From assembly GCF_032452875.1 (NCBI RefSeq), contig NC_083881.1, forward strand, positions 65,045,689 to 65,109,688: DNA of 64,000 nucleotides, read 5' to 3'. Both the position numbers and the translations under genes were made by a program. The notes under the pieces are model-generated. The model did not search any database and was not told the origin of the DNA. It saw only the letters and a program-made list of their open reading frames with translations. Of this stretch, positions 22,076-34,221 are shown in pieces (within the stretch, counting starts at the first letter, position 1; each line of letters opens with the position of its first letter). This DNA is from Bos javanicus (lineage: Eukaryota > Chordata > Mammalia > Artiodactyla > Bovidae).

Positions 22076-22744
22076 TATTACTTAAGAGTGTGAAAAATCA
22101 TTTAAGTATTTCCATTTTAGAAAAATTTGTGTTCTAATGTCATTCAATAAGAATTTTATAATAAAATTATGAATAAAATTCAAAAAAAAAATCAGTGCTA
22201 GGAGAAGAAAATAGAAACTAAGATTCCTCCGTAAGCATAGATTTTCCAGGCATTATACACAAATATATATATATAAGCATATGTTTATATGTAATATTTA
22301 AGCATAAAATAGTGATTGTCGAGGTGTCTGTAGGTGAATATACAAGTGATCTATTATTAAAAAAACAGATCTGCAAGTATATTAATCAAGCTATATATAA
22401 ACCAAGGTAGAACAAACATATCATTTCATGTTATAAAAATAATATATTATAGTCTAGAACTATGAAACTATACCTGCATTTTTCCTGATCAAAGTTCTGA
22501 ATTTCAATGAAAAATTCGGTTGATATAAGAAAAAAAGCATAAACTTCATTGATACCAAGTAAATACCATTTTAAAAATTAACAGGTCTCATAAAAGTCTC
22601 TCTTTTATTTATCTTCAGTGCATCATTATTCTTTATTCGGGATTTTCATTATTCAGAAACCCATCCCAAATCCTGCACCAAATCAATATAAACAAACACA
22701 GGATTCTAGAACTAAAAAAAAATTTTTTAAAGCAATTCTTCATT
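22076..22744. other. Intronic sequence, no feature recognised
   Basis: AT-rich with a short TA tract near 22265-22275. No exon is seen. Confidence 0.5.
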
Positions 22745-22915
22745 TTAAACTGGATTTTACAGAATGACCATATGATTCCCCAATCCCACTCCTGGGCATG
22801 TATCAAAACAAAACTATAATTCAAAAAGATACACACGTCTCTATGTTTATGACAGCCAAGACATGGAAGCAACCTAAACATTCATCGACAGATGACTGGC
22901 TAAACAACTTGGGGT

Positions 22916-22918
<3 letters not shown>

Positions 22919-22951
<33 letters not shown>
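22919..22951. repeat. (CA)n microsatellite
   Basis: About 16 uninterrupted CA units inside the L1 copy; likely length-polymorphic. Confidence 0.95.
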
Positions 22952-22952
<1 letters not shown>

Positions 22953-23095
22953 AATAACACTCAATCACAAAAAACAAAATAATGCCATACACAGCAATGT
23001 GGATGCAAGTACAGATTATCATACTATTAATAACTGAAGTAAGTCAGAAAGATGAATACCATATAACATCACATATGTGGAATCTAAAATATGAC

Positions 23096-23628
23096 ACAGG
23101 ACTTTCTTGCTGGTACAGCGGCCAGGAGTTTCCCTGACAATGCATACAACATGGGTTCAATCCCTGGTCCAGGAAGATTCCACAAGCCACAGAATACTTG
23201 GTTCATGTGCCACAACTACTGAGCCTGCCCTCTAGAGCCACTGAACCTGAATTACTGAGGCTACCCACTCCAGTGTTCTTGCCTGGAGAATCCCAGGGAC
23301 AGGGGAGCCTGGTAGGCTGCCATCTATGGGATCGCACAGAGTCGGACACGACTGAAACGACTTAGCAGCAGCAGCAGCACGCTCTAGGGCCTACGAGTCA
23401 GAAGAACTGACCCTCCTAGCTGGAACTGCTGAAGCCTGTGCACCTAGAGCGCGTGGGCCTCGAGTCCGTGCTTTTCAACAAGAGAAACCACTTCAACACT
23501 TCTCTGCGCCACTGCAACAATGAGAAATCCATGCACCGCAACGAAGAGTAGCCCCTACTCTCTGCAATTAGAGAAAACCTGCAGGAAGCAACAAAGACCC
23601 AGTACAACCAAAAATAAATAAACAAATT
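23096..23628 (+). mobile_element. CHR-type tRNA-Glu SINE (long form), split
   Basis: The head GGACTTTCTTGCTGGTACAG and B-box-like GGGTTCAATCCCTGG are followed by the characteristic series of CCACAACTACTGAGCC, CTAGAGCC..., GCACCGCAACGAAGAGTAGC and AAATAAATAAACAAA. A Bov-A monomer interrupts it at 23258-23387. Confidence 0.85.
23258..23387 (+). mobile_element. Bov-A monomer within CHR SINE
   Basis: A single sense monomer (CTACCCACTCCAGTGTTCTT ... CGACTTAGCAGCAGCAGCAGCA) lies inside the CHR sequence, which resumes with CGCTCTAGGGCC. Confidence 0.9.
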
Positions 23629-23934
23629 ATAAAAAGAGTAAAAAAGGACACAATAGAACTATCTATGGAACAGAAAAAGAATGACGGATATTGAGAAGAA
23701 ACTGGAGGTTCCTTGGGGGAGGGGGCTGGGAAACTAATGGTTTAAGAGGTTGATGTTATCAGAGGTAATCTTTCAAACATAGAATAGATAAAAAAGTTTG
23801 CATTGTATGGCAAAGAGAATTATATTCAATACCCTATGATAAACTATAATAGAAAAGATTGTATTAAAAATGTATATATATATATATATATGTATAACAG
23901 AATCACTTTGCTGTAGAGTAGTAATTAACACTGT

Positions 23935-25647
23935 TCAATTCAGTCACTCAGTCATGACAAACTCTTTGCGACTCCATGGACTGCAGCATGCCAGGCCTCC
24001 CTGGACATCACCAACTCCCGGAGTATACTCAAACTCATGTCCATTGAGTTGGTGATGCCATCCAACCATCTCATCCTCTGTTGTCCCCTTCTCCTCCCAC
24101 CTTCAATATTTGCCAACATCAGGGTCTTTTCAAATGAGTCAGATCTTCGCATCAGATGGCCAAAGTACTGGAGTCTCAGCTTCAAAATCAGTCCTTCCAA
24201 TGAACATTCAGGACTGATCTCCTTTAGGATGCACTGGTTGGATCTCCTTGCAGTCCAAGGGACTCTCAAGAGTCTTCTCAAACATCACATTTCAAAAGCA
24301 TCAATTCTTCGGCACTCAAGTTTCTTTATAGTACAACTCTCACACCCATACATGACTACAGGAAAAATCACACCCTTGACTAGACGGACCTTTGTTGACA
24401 AAGTAATGTCTCTGCTTTTTAAGATGCTGTCTAGGTTGGTCATAACTTTCCTTCCAAGGCGTAAGCATCTTTTAATTTCATGGCTGCAATCACCATCTGC
24501 AGTGATTTTGGACCCCAGAAAAATAAAGTCTGACACTATGTCCACTGTTTTCCCATCTATTTGCCGTGAAGAGATGGGACCCGAGGCCATAATCTTAGTT
24601 TTCTGAATGTTGAGATTTAAGCCAACTTTTTCCACTCTCCTCTTTCACTTTCATCATGAGGCTCTTTAGTTACTCTTTGCTTTCTGCCACAACAGTGGTG
24701 TCATCTGCACATCTGAGGGTATTAATATTTCTCCCAGCAATCTTGATTCCAGTTGGTGCTTCATCGAGCCCAGGGTTTCTCAGGATGTACTCTGCACAGA
24801 AGTTAAATAAGCAGGGTGACAATATACAGCCTTGACGTACTCCTTTTCCTATTTGGGACCAGTCTGTTGTTCCATTTCCAGTTCTAACTGTTGCTTCCTG
24901 ACCTGCATACAGATTTCTCAGGAGGCAGTTCAGGTGGTCTGGTATTCCCATCTCTTGAAGAATTTTCCACAGTTTGTTGTGATCCACACAGTCAAAGGCT
25001 TTGGCATAGTCAATAAAGCAGAAATAGATATTTTTCTGGAACTCTCTTGCTTTTTCCATGATCCAGCAGATGTTGGCATTTGATCTCTGGTTCCTCTGCC
25101 TTTTCTAAAACCAGCTTGAACATCAGGAAGTTCACGATTCACATATTGCTGAAGCCTGCTTGGAGAATCTGGGGCATTACTTTTCTAGTGTGTGAGATGA
25201 GTACAACTGTGTGGTAGTTTAAGCATTCTTTGGTGTCGCCTTTCTTAGGGATTGGAATGAAAACTGACCTTTTCCAGTCCTGTGGCCACTGCTGAGTTTT
25301 CCAAATTTGCTGGCATATTGAGTGCAGCACTTTCACAGCATCATCATTGAGGACTTGAAAGAGTTCAACTGGAATTCCATCACCTCCACTAGCTTTGTTC
25401 ATACTGACACTTCCTAAGGCCCACTTGACTTCGCATTCCAGGATGTCTGGCTCTAGGTGAGTGATCACACTATTGTGATTATCTGGGTCGTGAAGATCTT
25501 TTTTATACAGTTCTTTTGTGTATTCTTGCCATCTCTACTTAATATATTCTGTTTCTGTTAGGTCCATACCATTTCTGTCCTTTACTGACCCCATCTTCGC
25601 ATGAAATGTTCCCTTGGTCTCTAATTTTCTTGAAGAGATTGCTAGTC
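23935..25647 (-). mobile_element. BovB LINE, 1.7 kb, with 13-bp target-site duplication
   Basis: A reverse BovB flanked by exact TAATTAACACTGT at 23922-23934 and 25648-25660. It inserted in the L1 3' end. It carries, from C-terminus back, the SLEGL-type tail, the RT core with GVRQGCILSPCLFN, and upstream RT text (WKTQQWPQDWKRSVFIPIPK). The catalytic box reads CADD instead of YADD, and several frameshifts separate the pieces, so it is inactive. The endonuclease domain is absent. Confidence 0.96.
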
Positions 25648-25699
25648 TAATTAACACTGTAAATCAACTATATTCAATAGAATTAAATCAATCAATTAA

Positions 25700-26660
25700 A
25701 TAAACAAAACCAGATTTGCTTTTACAGTAAAACATAATCAAAATATAGATTATAAATTAACATATAACATGTATTATCATTAGCTCATATACATCCATAA
25801 AATCTTCTCTATTGGTAGTATTATGACAGTTTTTTCATTTCAAATATTTCTGTATCTCTTACATATAGGCCCCAAACTCCAAAGTATGTCTTAATCATAT
25901 TTGAATATATTAAATAACCTAAGGCTATAAGCACTGCAAACATACTGCAAACACTTATATTTTGAAATAATGAGACATAAAATATGAATTAAGGTACAAA
26001 GCAGTATTCAGTTTGGTTTACATTTTTTAAAGCCAACACTGATAATCTCGGATCATGTTTAATTCAAAATAATTAATCATTAATTGACTTAGCATTTTAA
26101 TCTTACTGACTCTATGAAGCTACATCTGGCTTAAATTTTAAGCACACAGAATTAAGGATCATAGGGATGTATCTTTTTAAACAGATACTAGCAGAAAACA
26201 GTATTTTTTTATTACAACTTAAAATCAACTAGAGAAGGATCTTCAAAGTCATCCACATTAGACCATGTATAGTTTTAAAATTCCATGGACCAGCTCTGGT
26301 TGGAAAGATCTCTTTCAAAATTATGATAATATTCAGCAAACTAACTAGGAGACAGAATATACATTTTGATTTAATTATGAAAGCTTTAAATACTAAGTAT
26401 GTATTAATAATAAATCTTAACTTGGAAACTAAAAGCAATGTTGTTCTGACTGAAACCAGATAAGCATGTATTTTCTGATACTTAATACCATTATTTCTCA
26501 TTTCATCTAAAATTGCATGGCATAAATCACAGGATAGACTGCTAGCATTCCTAAGTCCAAGACACTGCCCTCCATTCCATCAGTCATTCATCAACAGCCC
26601 AGTTATTTTTCTCAGTTTTTTTCAGAAATTAAGGCTGCTTTTTTTAATATAAGAACCTTT
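25700..26660. other. Intronic sequence, no feature recognised
   Basis: AT-rich with no nameable repeat. The 26229-26501 open frame on the minus strand shows no similarity or splice context that I recognise. Confidence 0.5.
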
Positions 26661-26664
26661 AGGG

Positions 26665-27664
26665 TTCAGTTCAGTTCAGTTCAGTTGATCAGTCGTGTTC
26701 AACTCTTTGCGACCCCATGAATCCCAGCACGCCAGGCCTCCCTGTCCATCACCAACTCCCGGAGTTCACTCAGACTCACGTTCATCAACTCAGTGATGCC
26801 ATCCAGCCATCTCATCCTCTGTCGTCCCCTTCTCCTCCTGCCCCCAATCCCTCCCCAGCATCAGAGTCTTTTCCAATGAGTCAACTCTTCGCATGAGGTG
26901 GCCAAAGTACTGGAGTTTCAGCTTTGGCATCATTCCTTCCAAAGAGATCCCAGGGCTGATCTTCAGAATGGACTGGTTGGATCTCCTTGCAGTTCAAGGG
27001 ACTCTCAAGAGTCTTCTCCAACACCACAGTTCAGAAGCATCCATTCTTCGGCGCTCCGCCTTCTTCACAGTCCAACTCTCACATCCATACATGACCACAG
27101 GAAAAATCATAGCCTTGACTAGACAAACCTTTGTTGGCAAAGTAATGTCTCTGCTTTTGAATAGGCTATGTAGGTTGGTCATAACTTTCCTTCCAAGGAG
27201 TAAGCGTCTTTTAATTTCATGGCTGCAGTCACCATCTGCAGTGATTTTGTAGCCCAGAAAAATAAATTGTGACACTGTTCCCACTGTTTCCTCATCTATT
27301 TCCCATAAAGTGATGGGACCGGATGCCATGATCTTCGTTTTCTAAATGTTGAGCTTTAAGTCAACTTTTTCACTCTCCTCTTTCACCTTCATCAAGAGGC
27401 TTTTTAATTCCTCTTCACTTTCTGCCATAAGGGTGGTGTCATCTGCATATCTGAGGTTATTGATATTTCTCCCAGCAATCTTGATTCCAGCTTGTGCTTC
27501 TTCCAGCCCAGCATCTCTTATGATGTACTCTGCATATAAGTTAAATAAGCAGGGTGACAATATACAGCCTTGACGAACTCCTTTTCCTATTTGGAACCAG
27601 TCTGTTGTTCCATGTCCAGTTCTAACTGTTGCTTCCTGACCTGCATACAAATTTCTCAAGAGGC
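26665..27664 (-). mobile_element. BovB LINE, 1 kb, inverted relative to 30585-31325
   Basis: A reverse BovB with a tandem TTCAG tail at 26665-26685, SLERM-type. RT core text with an intact LRYADDTTLMAES box is present. It carries a 3-nt deletion near 26960 and a TGG-to-TGA stop at 26994-26996, both shared with the copy at 30585. It ends abruptly after LRNLYAGQEA at about 27664. Confidence 0.94.
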
Positions 27665-28320
27665 TACCTCACCCTAAATCATTCCAGCAGTTGCAGGGGT
27701 GAACAGTTCTACGCGGCTTCCTAAGCAACTCCACACAGGAAAAACTGACAGAGCCTGTGTCCATCCAATATGTCTCTTGCCTCTGAACTCAGAGCTTGCA
27801 GTGTATTCCTATAGTATGGAGTAGTACAGCTCTTCACTTGGTGCCCATAAATATACACAGAAGCTACATGAGCAGCAAAGGCAGTCCTGAGAAGTAGAAC
27901 CTTGAACAATGGAATATGTAGAAAAGTGGGAAAAAAAGAAAACTCCAAGGAAGAATGGTTCTAGAAACTTGTGACTAATTCGATTATACACCCAAATACG
28001 TCTCCCTCTGCTGACTCATAACGTTAATCCTTCAACTATAATCCATAATAACAGTAGTACATAAGCCTTTGTCTTAGGTTTTCCTTTCTGAGAAACCCCT
28101 ACAAATCTTTTGTCTCTTCTGGTAAAGCACTCAGGTTACATTGGAGAATTATCACAGTCCCTCCCCTGAAATCATATATAGTTTAGTGGGATTATATGAA
28201 AGAATTGCTCAAGTCACTGAGAAGATACAATTATTAATGAAATGGACTAAAATAAGAAAGAGGTTTGAAGAGAAGTGAAGACAGCAATTTGAAAAAATGG
28301 GGAATTCAGGGTGTCTGTGA
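27665..28320. other. Intronic sequence, no feature recognised
   Basis: Slightly more GC-rich at 27665-27760. No exon or named repeat is identified; an old LTR fragment is possible but unproven. Confidence 0.4.
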
Positions 28321-28327
28321 GATACCA

Positions 28328-29863
28328 GTTCAGTTCAGTTCAATCAGTTGTATTTGACTCTTTGCGACCCCATGGACTGCAGCACGCCAGTCCTCCCTGT
28401 CCATCACCAACTCCCGGAGTTTACTCAAACTCATGTCCATTGAATCGGTTATGCCATCCAACCATCTCATCCTCTGTCATCCCCTTCTCCTCTCGCCTTC
28501 AGTCTTTCCCAGCATCAGGGTGTTTTCAAATAAGTCAGCTCTTCGCATCAAATGGCCAAAGTATTAGAGTTTCAGCTTCAACATCAGTCCTTCCAATGAA
28601 CACTCAGGACTGATCTCCTTTAGGATGCACTGATTGGATCTCCTTACAGTTGGAGGGAGTCTCTCAAGAGTCTTCTCCAATATCACAGTTCAAAAGCATC
28701 AATTCTTTGGCTCTCAGATTTCTTTATAGTCCAACTCTCACATCCATACATGAAGTGAACTGAAGTGAAACCGCTCAGTCGTGTCCGATTCTTTGCAACC
28801 CCATGGAGTGTAGCCGACCAGGCTCCTCCCTCCGTGGGATTTTCCAGGCAAGAATACTACAGTGGGTTGCCATTTCCTTCTCCAGGGGATATTCTTGACC
28901 GAGGGATCGAACCCGGGTCTCCCGCATTCCAGGCAGACGCTTTAACCTCTGAGCCACCAGGGAAGCCCATTAACACATCCATACATGACTACTGGAAAAA
29001 CAATAGCCTTGACCAGACAGACCTTTGTTGACAAAGTAATGTCTCTGCTTTTTAAGATGCTGTCTAGGTTGGTTATAACTTTCCTTCCAAGGAGTAAGCG
29101 TCTTTGAATTTCATGGCTGCAGTCACCATCTGCAGTGATTTTGGAGCCCCCAAAAATAAAGTCAGCCACTGTTTGCCCATCTATGCACCATGAAGTGATG
29201 GGACCAGATGCCATGATCTTAGTTTTCTGAATGTTGAGCTTTAAGCCTATTTTTTCACTCTCCTCTTTCACTTTCATCATGAGGCTCTTTGGTTCCTCTT
29301 TGCTTTCTGCCATAAGGGTGGTATCATCTGCACATCTGAGGGTATTGATATTTCTCCCAGCAATCTTGATTCCAGCTGTTGCTTCATCCAGCCCAGCGTT
29401 TCTCAGGATGTACTCTGCATATAAGGTAAATAAGCATGGTGACAACATACAGCCTTGACGTACTCCTTTTCCTATTTGGTAACAGTCTGTTGTTCCATGT
29501 CCAGTTCTAACTGTTGCTTCCTGACCTGCATACAGATTTCTCAAGAGGCAGGTCAGGTGGTCTGGTATTCCCATCTCTTTCAGAATTTTCCAGTTTTTTG
29601 TGATGCACAGTCAAAGGCTTTGGTGTAATCAATAAAGCAGAATAGATGTTTTTCTGGAACTCTCTTGCTTTTCTGACGATCCAGCGGATGTTAGCAATTT
29701 AACCTCTGGTTCTTCTGCCTTTTCAAAAACCAGCTTGAACATCTGGAAGTTCAGAGTTCATGTATTATTGAAGCCTGGCTTGGAGACTTTTGAGCAGTAC
29801 TCTACTAGTGTGTGAGATGAGTGCAATTGTGTGGTAGTTTGAACATTCTTTGGGATTGGATGG
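28328..29863 (-). mobile_element. BovB LINE, 1.5 kb, interrupted by Bov-tA
   Basis: A reverse BovB with a SLEGL-type tail, RT core and upstream RT. The catalytic box is CADD (LRCADDTTLMAES), as in the copy at 23935. GATACCA at 28321-28327 and 29864-29870 may be a short target-site duplication. A Bov-tA element at 28754-28973 splits it. Confidence 0.94.
28754..28973 (-). mobile_element. Bov-tA SINE within BovB, 15-bp target-site duplication
   Basis: Exact duplicates CACATCCATACATGA at 28739-28753 and 28974-28988. The target sequence is BovB coding DNA (the HPYM antisense region), so the original site can be read directly. Confidence 0.97.
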
Positions 29864-29870
29864 GATACCA

Positions 29871-30583
29871 AGGTAAAGATATTTATCAGCAGTCATTAAT
29901 ACACAGGCCTCTATTATTTATGGAAACATTATTCCTGGGCCTAAAAGTGTAACCATGGAAATGACAGGTTATATTTAATTAACAACCATAAGGTAACATT
30001 AAATACACACAACTTAAATATGATACAACATAATACACAATGAAATAACAGATACAAATAGTATAGTCATTATATATTAAAATGTATTATATATACATGT
30101 AAATAAACACAGCTAAAACCATAGTAATCAAACGAAAAAAAAAAAAACCCTCAAGTTTATGTTCATCAAGGAAATGAGATGATTATGGAGAAATGAAAAA
30201 AGAAAACTAAAGAATGGTTAGAAAGATGGAATCAGAATACAAAATAAGAAATCAAGATATTATACATCTTCTCTCTTTTTCTTCAGTATTTCCAAAGGAA
30301 TGGTCCAAAGCACCAAATGCTAAATCAAGCTTAATTTCTATATATATATATATATAAAACAACAATTTTCATACTGAAGCTTGCTGGTTCTCTTTCCTCT
30401 AAATTGATTTCACTGTTTTCAGGTAAAGTGTTATAAATAATGGCAAGTGACTACAATTAGGTTTAAGATTATAACCTACTCACTTGGAAACATGATGATA
30501 GTTTCTCTTTCACAATAATTTCAACAGAAATCTTAGAAATGAATCTCCCTGCATTGGCTTGGCTTATATGATCATCCTTGAAC
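29871..30583. other. Intronic sequence with (TA)n at 30338-30356
   Basis: AT-rich with an A-run at 30135-30147 and a TA microsatellite. No gene signal is seen. Confidence 0.55.
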
Positions 30584-30584
30584 A

Positions 30585-31325
30585 AAGCCTCTTTATAAAA
30601 GTGAAAGTGGAGAGTGAAAAAGTTGGCTTAAAGCTCAACATTCAGAAAACGAAGATCATGGCATCCGGTCCCATCACTTTATGGGAAATAGATGGGGAAA
30701 CAGTGGAAACAGTGTCACAATTTATTTTTCTGGGCTCCAAAATCACTGCAGATGGTGACTGCAGCCATGAAATTCAAAGACGCTTACTCCTTGGAAGGAA
30801 AGTTATGACCAACCTACATAGCCTATTCAAAAGCAGAGACATTACTTTGCCAACAAAGGTTTGTCTAGTCAAGGCTATGATTTTTCCTGTGGTCATGTAT
30901 GGATGTGAGAGTTGGACTGTGAAGAAGGCGGAGCGCCGAAGAATGGATGCTTCTGAACTGTGGTGTTGGAGAAGACTCTTGAGAGTCCCTTGAACTGCAA
31001 GGAGATCCAACCAGTCCATTCTGAAGATCAGCCCTGGGATTTCTTTGGAAGGAATGATGCCAAAGCTGAAACTCCAGTACTTTGGCCACCTCATGTGAAG
31101 AGTTGACTCATTGGAAAAGACTCTGATGCTGGGAAGGGATTGGGGGCAGGAGGAGAAAGGGACGACAGAGGATGAGATGGCTGGATGGCATCACTGACTC
31201 AATGGACGTGAGTCTGAATGAACTCCGGGAGTTGGTGATGGACAGGGAGGCCTGGCGTGCTGGGATTCATGGGGTCACTAAGAGTCAGACACGACTGAGC
31301 AACTGAACTGAACTCAACTGAACCA
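30585..31325 (+). mobile_element. BovB LINE 3' part, sense
   Basis: A sense BovB with an open frame from 30559 to a TGA at 30991-30993 (KVGLKLNIQKTK ... SELWCWRRLLRVP). It is 5' truncated close to AAAGCCTCTT. It shares private changes with 26665-27664: the RVP-stop, the 3-nt deletion, DASEL with methionine before it, and TKVCLVKAMIFPVV. The SLERM-type tail ends GAACTGAACTCAACTGAA. Confidence 0.95.
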
Positions 31326-32699
31326 ATCACTTCAAAAAAGGAAGAGAACTGTATTTTGAGGCACAGGTCACATGTTCAGTCCTGGAACTACCCTGTGAGA
31401 TCAATCCCCCTTGAGCTATATAGCTTGCAAATATCAGACAAGGAGGAAATGAATGCTGAAAAGGCAAAAACGAAGGAAATGTCACACTTCACACCTAGAA
31501 GTGATCATAATATTGTAGTTCTTTAAAAAAATGTGATAGCTTTAATATAATTCCAAGCTTCAATGCTACAAGAATAGTACAAGGAAGTTCAAAATATCTT
31601 TCAAGCAAATTCTCCAATTTTTTAAATTTAGACTCACATATGCCAACACATCTGCATATGTGTGTCTGAGTATGTGCATAAAACCCTTTATGATCAGTTT
31701 TAGAGTATACTGGATACATGGTACACATATACCTCTAAATATGGCAGTGTGTATTTATTAAGCACAAGGACGTTCTTACACAAATGTTGCATTTTTGAAT
31801 AAATATGGTGAAAATTTTTTAAATCTTTCTTAATACTGAAATCTCCTTAATTTAACAACAGCAAAAAAAGAGGTCTGTGTCACAAAGTCTCTTAATATTC
31901 CTGGAAAGAAAATATATTTCCATTACAAATAAAGGGAAAATGCAACATCACTAAAACAAAGTATTTCTTGGTCCATTTCTTTTAAAACATGTGATTTTCA
32001 TTACTGAGAATTTTTCAGTTCTTGCCAGTAGTCATAGAAGATTCAAATTTCATTTACAAAGTTCTCCACTCCCAGGTGAATAATAATCAATGTCTACAAC
32101 CCCTGACAAAGTAAACCAATTGATTATACACTTTACCCCCACAAAAGTCTGCCAAGTCCAGCCAGTAGACTGCCAAAGCACAAATGTTTGACATCCGAGA
32201 TAGTGAGGGTACATGGAAAGATGACATGCATTCTTCACAGGAATCTCAGCAGAGTTAATATGAATTTGGCATACTCTTAAGTCTTATTTTCTCCATTTTA
32301 AAGATGAAAGGATTCCACATCAGGCTAAGTTACAGGACCAGATTTACCCTCTCGTGTGAAACAATCAAAATATTGGTTTGGGGGGGGGAGGAATATATGA
32401 AGTGAAGGTATGCAAGACACAGGAAATCAGGCAACAGAGGACTGTGGACCCTACCACACAAAAAACAAGGGGAACACTGCAAATTATCCCAGCTGACTGC
32501 CTTGAGAGAACTTCCAGGATCTAGTGCAGAGAGAGCAACCAAGCAAAGATTGGCACTCTCTCTGAGAGACAGAGCTGACAGTACACAGAGATGTGCCCAA
32601 AGTTCTCAGGAAAGTGTACCAAAGAAGATAGAGCTACACAGAGAGACAACTCCATAGAACTTCAAAGGATCTTCTCGAGAATTCAACAGAAAGAAGAAA
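31326..32699. other. Intronic sequence, no feature recognised
   Basis: No exon is seen. A nine-base G run occurs at about 32380-32389. Confidence 0.5.
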
Positions 32700-32760
32700 G
32701 AGGTATGGATATGTAAATGTTCAATAATCACATTAGAAACTGTTCAATGTCATAAACCCA

Positions 32761-32850
32761 CTGCTGCTGCTACTGCTAAGTCGCTTCAGTCGTGTCCGAC
32801 TCTGTGCGACCCCACAGACGGCAGCCCACTAGGCTCCTCTGTCCCTACTA
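32761..32850 (-). mobile_element. Bov-A fragment
   Basis: Reverse fragment beginning CTGCTGCTGCTACTGCTAAG and ending at GTCCCTAC; 3' monomer part only. Confidence 0.88.
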
Positions 32851-33252
32851 GGAAGACAATACTCAAAAAATTGAAAATAACAAATATTGACAAGGATGTG
32901 GAAAAATAGGAATCATTTAGTACATTGCTAGTGGAAATAAAAAATGGTTCAGCTAATGTGATAACAGTCTGGAGGTTCCTCAATAATATAGATTTATCAT
33001 ATGACCCAGCAATTCAACTCCTAGATATATTCACAAAATAAGCAAAACCAAGTACTCAAACCAATATATGTAGTCATATATTCTAAATATATATACATAT
33101 GTTCATAGGAGCATTTATTGATAATTTCCAAAATGTGGAAACTATTCAGATGTCTATAAAGGATGAATGGATAAACAAATAATAATGTATATACACAATG
33201 GAATATTATTTGACCACAAAAAAGGAATAAAGTACTGACATGCTATAACGTG

Positions 33253-33376
33253 GAGAAAGAAATGGCAACCTACTCCAGTATTCTTGTCTGGAAAATTCCA
33301 TGGCGACAGGAGTCTGGTGGGCTGCAGTTCATGGGGTTGCAAAGAGCTGGACAAAACTGAGCACACGCATACACAC
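33253..33376 (+). mobile_element. Bov-A fragment
   Basis: Sense monomer (TGGAGAAAGAAATGGCAACC ... GACAAAACTGAGCACACG). Confidence 0.88.
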
Positions 33377-33540
33377 ATGCTGTAATGTGGATGAACCTTG
33401 AAAATATGCTAAGTATAAGAAGCCAGGTGAAATAGGTCACATAATTCAAGTGGGAAATGAAGAGGAACCAGACAATAAGAACAAGAAACAGAGAAAAAAG
33501 AGAAACCCAGAGAAGTGGCATATGGAAGAAAGTATTTCAA

Positions 33541-34220
33541 GGAATAGTGATCAACATTTAAATTATTGCTGCCAAATTAAAAAAATAAGGACTGCCAGCT
33601 GAATGTAACAATATTTAGATTACCAGTAATTTGGACAAGCTCAGTTTCAATGGAGTAGGGGGAGCAAAAGACTGAATGAAATGCATTCAGAAACAGGAAG
33701 AGAAGAAATGGAGATGATACGTATAAAACGATTCTTTTGAGAAATTTTATTGCAGAGGGCAAATAAATATAGTGGTAGCTGTTGAGGAGAAAGTGGGATC
33801 CAAAGAAAGTTTTGTTTGTTTGTTTGCTTTCCTAAGACAAGAGACAGCAGGTTTACAGCCTGGGAAGAATGATCCAGCAGAGAGGGAAAAAGTGAATGAT
33901 ACAAGTGAATGAGTACAGATTTACTGCAGTGATATTCTTGAATAGGGAGAAGAGGGTATCTAGTGACTCACCGTTAGATAGTAGCATGGTTATTTCATCT
34001 ATAGTAACTTGAAAGCAGAGAACTGTAAAGATACTGCAAGGGAAGTTATGGTTGTGCACTTGAGTGTGTGTATGATAGCTTCTTCTCATAGCTTCATTTT
34101 TTTTTTTTTTTTCAGAGAAGCAGGAAGCAAAATCATTATCCATGAAAGGGATTTCAAGGAGCTGAGTGTCACTGATGGAGAACAGTTTGAGGAAAGGATA
34201 AAATGAGAAACAGTGGTTTA
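33541..34220. other. Intronic sequence with poly-T run at 34098-34112
   Basis: No exon was recognised. Overlapping minus-strand ORFs here lack similarity. Confidence 0.5.
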
Positions 34221-34221
34221 A

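Larger units (their letters stand above)
22745..23934 (+). mobile_element. L1 3' end, interrupted by CHR SINE and then BovB
   Basis: L1 3' text appears at 22745-23095 (CATATGATTCCCCAATCCCA, GACAGCCAAGACATGGAAGC) and resumes at 23630-23934 (AACTAATGGTTTAAGAGG, TAACAGAATCACTTTGCTGT). Its last bases continue after the BovB insertion, at 25648-25690 (TTAACACTGTAAATCAACTA). Confidence 0.82.
32700..33540 (+). mobile_element. Old L1 (L1M-type) 3' part, interrupted twice
   Basis: L1 landmarks: TATTGACAAGGATGTGGAAAA near 32885, ATATGACCCAGCAATTCAACTC near 32999, GGATGAATGGATAAACAAA near 33161, GTACTGACATGCTATAACG. Short Bov-A pieces interrupt it at 32761-32850 and 33253-33376. Confidence 0.78.
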
